This document shows, piece after piece, positions 6,352 through 8,005 of a stretch of DNA of 8,005 nt (positions within the stretch are counted from its first letter, which is position 1; the number at the start of each line of letters is the position of its first letter). The DNA is from an uncultured Prevotella sp. (GTDB taxonomy: Bacteria; Bacteroidota; Bacteroidia; Bacteroidales; Bacteroidaceae). A program made the translations under genes and the position numbers. The stretch spans positions 1 to 8,005 of the forward strand of contig CAJMAO010000074.1 in NCBI GenBank assembly GCA_905211345.1, in the 5' to 3' direction. Below the pieces are notes generated by a model that worked only from the letters and a program-made list of their open reading frames with translations, made no database searches and was not told the DNA's origin.

Positions 6352-7811
6352 AATATTCCGCTTTTCCTTATTGTCAACATTCCTCCTACGCTGTTGCCGA
6401 GATAGTCGCCGTCGTCAATGCCGCACGACGCCTCCACCTGCCAGCCTTTCAGCCGGCGCGGAGTGTACGTCAGCTCGAACAACATGCTCGTCTGGCGGCG
6501 CACGTTGTCAAACGGGGTCTTATAAGTTCCCCAGTGGCGCGCTATCGACAGTAGCGCACGATAGGCAAGTTCGCCTGTAGGTTCGCCGCCGATGCCTATG
6601 TGGTGAGCCTTCACGCGGGTGCTGCGGAAGGTCAGCGAGCCGTCATCGCCATACACAGGGCCTGTTATGAACGGATGTCCCATGTTCTGCCCCCAGTGCG
6701 TCCATGGGTAAACGCCGTGGCTGTAATACTCGTCGCCGCCGCTCATCTGCAGGTCGGTGAACGACCCTGCTACGCCGTCATACAACAGCGGCCCCGTCTG
6801 GTCGGTCGTGCACAGCCCTTCCCACAACACCTTCGAAACAACTGGATTCTCAGGCAGAGTCACCTCCACGCCAATGTGTCCGTCTTTCCAGCGGCCGTAC
6901 TGCCATGTGAGTTGTGAATGGTCGTCGAAGAAATGCTCGTAATACAGGCGGGCTTTCCATGTCTTGGCCTCATAGTTCAATGCGAAGTTCCAGCTGCCCG
7001 TATGGTTGCCGTCGATGTTCTCAAGCGTGCTTTCCTGAGTGGGTATCAACGCCTTGAAAAACTCCTTGAAACCCTCCGGCATGTCGGCCACGAACTTCAC
7101 CGAGCCGTCGGCCTGCTTGCGCCACTGGCTTCCGCCGAACTGTGCCGCGTCCAAGATGCCAATCTCCATGGTGAGAGGGAATTTCCCGGCATTGCCGACA
7201 CGGAGCATCAACGATTTAGAATGATACAATATGTTCTTGGTGTACGACTTTCCGGCAGTTACGAAATGCCTGCGCCAGCGGCCGTCGGTAATCAGGCCGT
7301 AATCTATATGCCCCTTCACGCCAAGCCAGCCGCGAGTGAACGGCACGTCCCAATAGCGCGGCATCTCGAGCCTTACCTGCGGTATGGGCTTTGCGTTAGA
7401 CCCTTCTACCATCATGCCGCTCGACAGGCGCATATCCTTGTCCAACGGAAAGGCACCGCGCTCCTTCGCCCCTACGCTCAGGGTCAGCACATTCCACGAC
7501 AAGTCGGCATACGCCTGCTGCACAGTGAACGGCGCGGCCATGCCAATGCCCCCGGCTATGTCAAGCCCGGCCTGCAGGCTCCAGCCCCGGCCGAAACCTG
7601 TATCATACCGCACTCCTGCGCGCAAATAGCCGCTCTGCGGCCTCTCCGATGACAGGCCGTAACGGTTGGCCGTAAACCAAAGCGGGGCGTAATCGCCCGT
7701 GGAGGCGTTGGCCGACAGCTCCACCTCGTAGCGCAGCGAGTCGTTACGGGCATCGGCCACGGCTACGCACAGCGGCAATACGGTGCTCAAAAAGACCTTG
7801 ATTACTTTCAT
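6339..7811 (-). CDS. Capsule assembly Wzi-family outer-membrane protein
   Basis: A 490-residue protein with a signal peptide (MKVIKVFLSTVLPLCVAVADA, cleavage near 20-21) and alternating aromatic/hydrophobic strands throughout, as expected of an outer-membrane beta-barrel. Hallmarks of the Bacteroidota Wzi-like family are APLWFTANRYGLSS (42-55), NHTGSWN (269-275) and the region YSHGVYPWTHWGQNMGHPF (363-381). E. coli Wzi is a barrel lectin that helps anchor group 1 capsule to the cell surface; Bacteroidota homologues are annotated by similarity and their ligand is mostly unknown. The start at 7811 is chosen because it opens a proper signal peptide. An in-frame ATG at 7877 would lie between the promoter box and the expected transcription start. 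It is first in a unit with the lipocalin-like lipoprotein. No capsule synthesis genes are visible beside it. Confidence 0.9.
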   Translation of the reverse strand: MKVIKVFLSTVLPLCVAVADARNDSLRYEVELSANASTGDYAPLWFTANRYGLSSERPQSGYLRAGVRYDTGFGRGWSLQAGLDIAGGIGMAAPFTVQQAYADLSWNVLTLSVGAKERGAFPLDKDMRLSSGMMVEGSNAKPIPQVRLEMPRYWDVPFTRGWLGVKGHIDYGLITDGRWRRHFVTAGKSYTKNILYHSKSLMLRVGNAGKFPLTMEIGILDAAQFGGSQWRKQADGSVKFVADMPEGFKEFFKALIPTQESTLENIDGNHTGSWNFALNYEAKTWKARLYYEHFFDDHSQLTWQYGRWKDGHIGVEVTLPENPVVSKVLWEGLCTTDQTGPLLYDGVAGSFTDLQMSGGDEYYSHGVYPWTHWGQNMGHPFITGPVYGDDGSLTFRSTRVKAHHIGIGGEPTGELAYRALLSIARHWGTYKTPFDNVRRQTSMLFELTYTPRRLKGWQVEASCGIDDGDYLGNSVGGMLTIRKSGILWAK

Positions 7812-7837
7812 CTTTGTGAACTTAATATAAATTGAAC

Positions 7838-7858
7838 GGCGGCAATCACTGCGCCGCC
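7838..7858 (-). promoter_or_regulatory. GC hairpin in the wzi-like mRNA leader
   Basis: GGCGGC (7838-7843) and GCCGCC (7853-7858) form an all-GC 6-bp stem with a 9-base loop. It lies in the approximately 62-base leader between the predicted transcription start (about 7873) and the ATG at 7811. It could affect mRNA stability or translation; no function is shown and a chance match in GC-rich sequence is possible. Confidence 0.35.
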
Positions 7859-7879
7859 CTAAGTCGAAATTTAGCACGG

Positions 7880-7887
7880 CAAATGTA
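7880..7887 (-). promoter_or_regulatory. Candidate -7 promoter box for the wzi-lipoprotein unit
   Basis: On the minus strand this reads TACATTTG, the same octamer as before the DUF4369 gene and an exact TAnnTTTG match. The -33 region about 20 bases upstream has TTTT rather than TTTG. Expected start is near 7873, which excludes the in-frame ATG at 7877 as the wzi-like start. Confidence 0.5.
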
Positions 7888-8005
7888 CAACAAAAATCCC
7901 GTACACTAAAATCATGATATGAAAAAATAACAATACGTTTTGCAAAAGGCGGTTCATCCGCAGTTCAGGTGTATAACGTATAGGTGCCAACCCCGTCCCC
8001 GAAGG
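7888..8005. other. Intergenic region upstream of the wzi-like gene, with a cut-off GC-rich repeat at the edge
   Basis: No coding frame is supported here. The region is AT-rich near the promoter and has a TTTTGCAAAA palindrome (about 7938-7947). A small GCGG/CCGC hairpin lies at 7949-7961. It ends in CCAACCCCGTCCCCGAAGG (7987-8005), which looks like the first half of a GC-rich palindrome interrupted by the window boundary. Confidence 0.4.

Noticed and set aside
5800..6405. 201-codon plus-strand open frame
   Set aside because: It runs antisense through the lipocalin-like lipoprotein and the 3' end of wzi, has an Arg/His/Pro/Ser-rich composition with no domain, and no promoter box on that strand.
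6918..7652. 244-codon plus-strand open frame
   Set aside because: It is antisense to the well-supported wzi-like gene in GC-rich sequence. The translation has no recognisable motif and shadow-like composition.

Overview
The window looks like the chromosome of a member of the Bacteroidota, most likely order Bacteroidales and perhaps Prevotellaceae. The signs are the gene families (a Wzi-type capsule assembly protein, a DUF4369-type lipoprotein, a single-domain polyprenol-phosphate mannose synthase), the absence of clear Shine-Dalgarno sequences, and promoter boxes of the Bacteroidota form TAnnTTTG on the minus strand. The genus is inferred and could not be checked by a search.

Layout. The left end has two plus-strand genes: a polyprenol-phosphate mannose synthase cut by the window edge (1-578) and a PlsC-type acyltransferase (728-1462). 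Everything else is on the minus strand. Read right to left, the order is wzi-like outer-membrane protein (7811-6339), a small lipocalin-like lipoprotein (6351-5902), an FtsB/DivIC-like divisome protein (5734-5399), a four-helix membrane protein (5442-4987), a DUF4369-like lipoprotein (4897-4094), dihydroorotase PyrC (4097-2745) and a membrane-anchored metallophosphoesterase (2710-1541). Three probable transcription units are visible. Each is headed by a TAnnTTTG box: one before wzi, one before ftsB (the best, with a TTTG box exactly 19 bases upstream) and one before the DUF4369 gene. Within the units the genes overlap by 4, 13 or up to 44 bases, or are 34 bases apart, so translational coupling is likely.

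The theme is the cell envelope: mannose donor lipid, phospholipid acylation, capsule display, lipoproteins and septum formation, with one pyrimidine biosynthesis gene embedded. Nothing here amounts to a convincing new defence or mobile system; the coding content is ordinary core genome. The noteworthy parts are non-coding. A GC-rich palindrome just before the acyltransferase start also carries a canonical G-quadruplex motif. A perfect 34-bp inverted repeat lies between the two convergent genes and contributes to both gene ends. A GC-rich repeat appears to be cut off by the right edge of the window.
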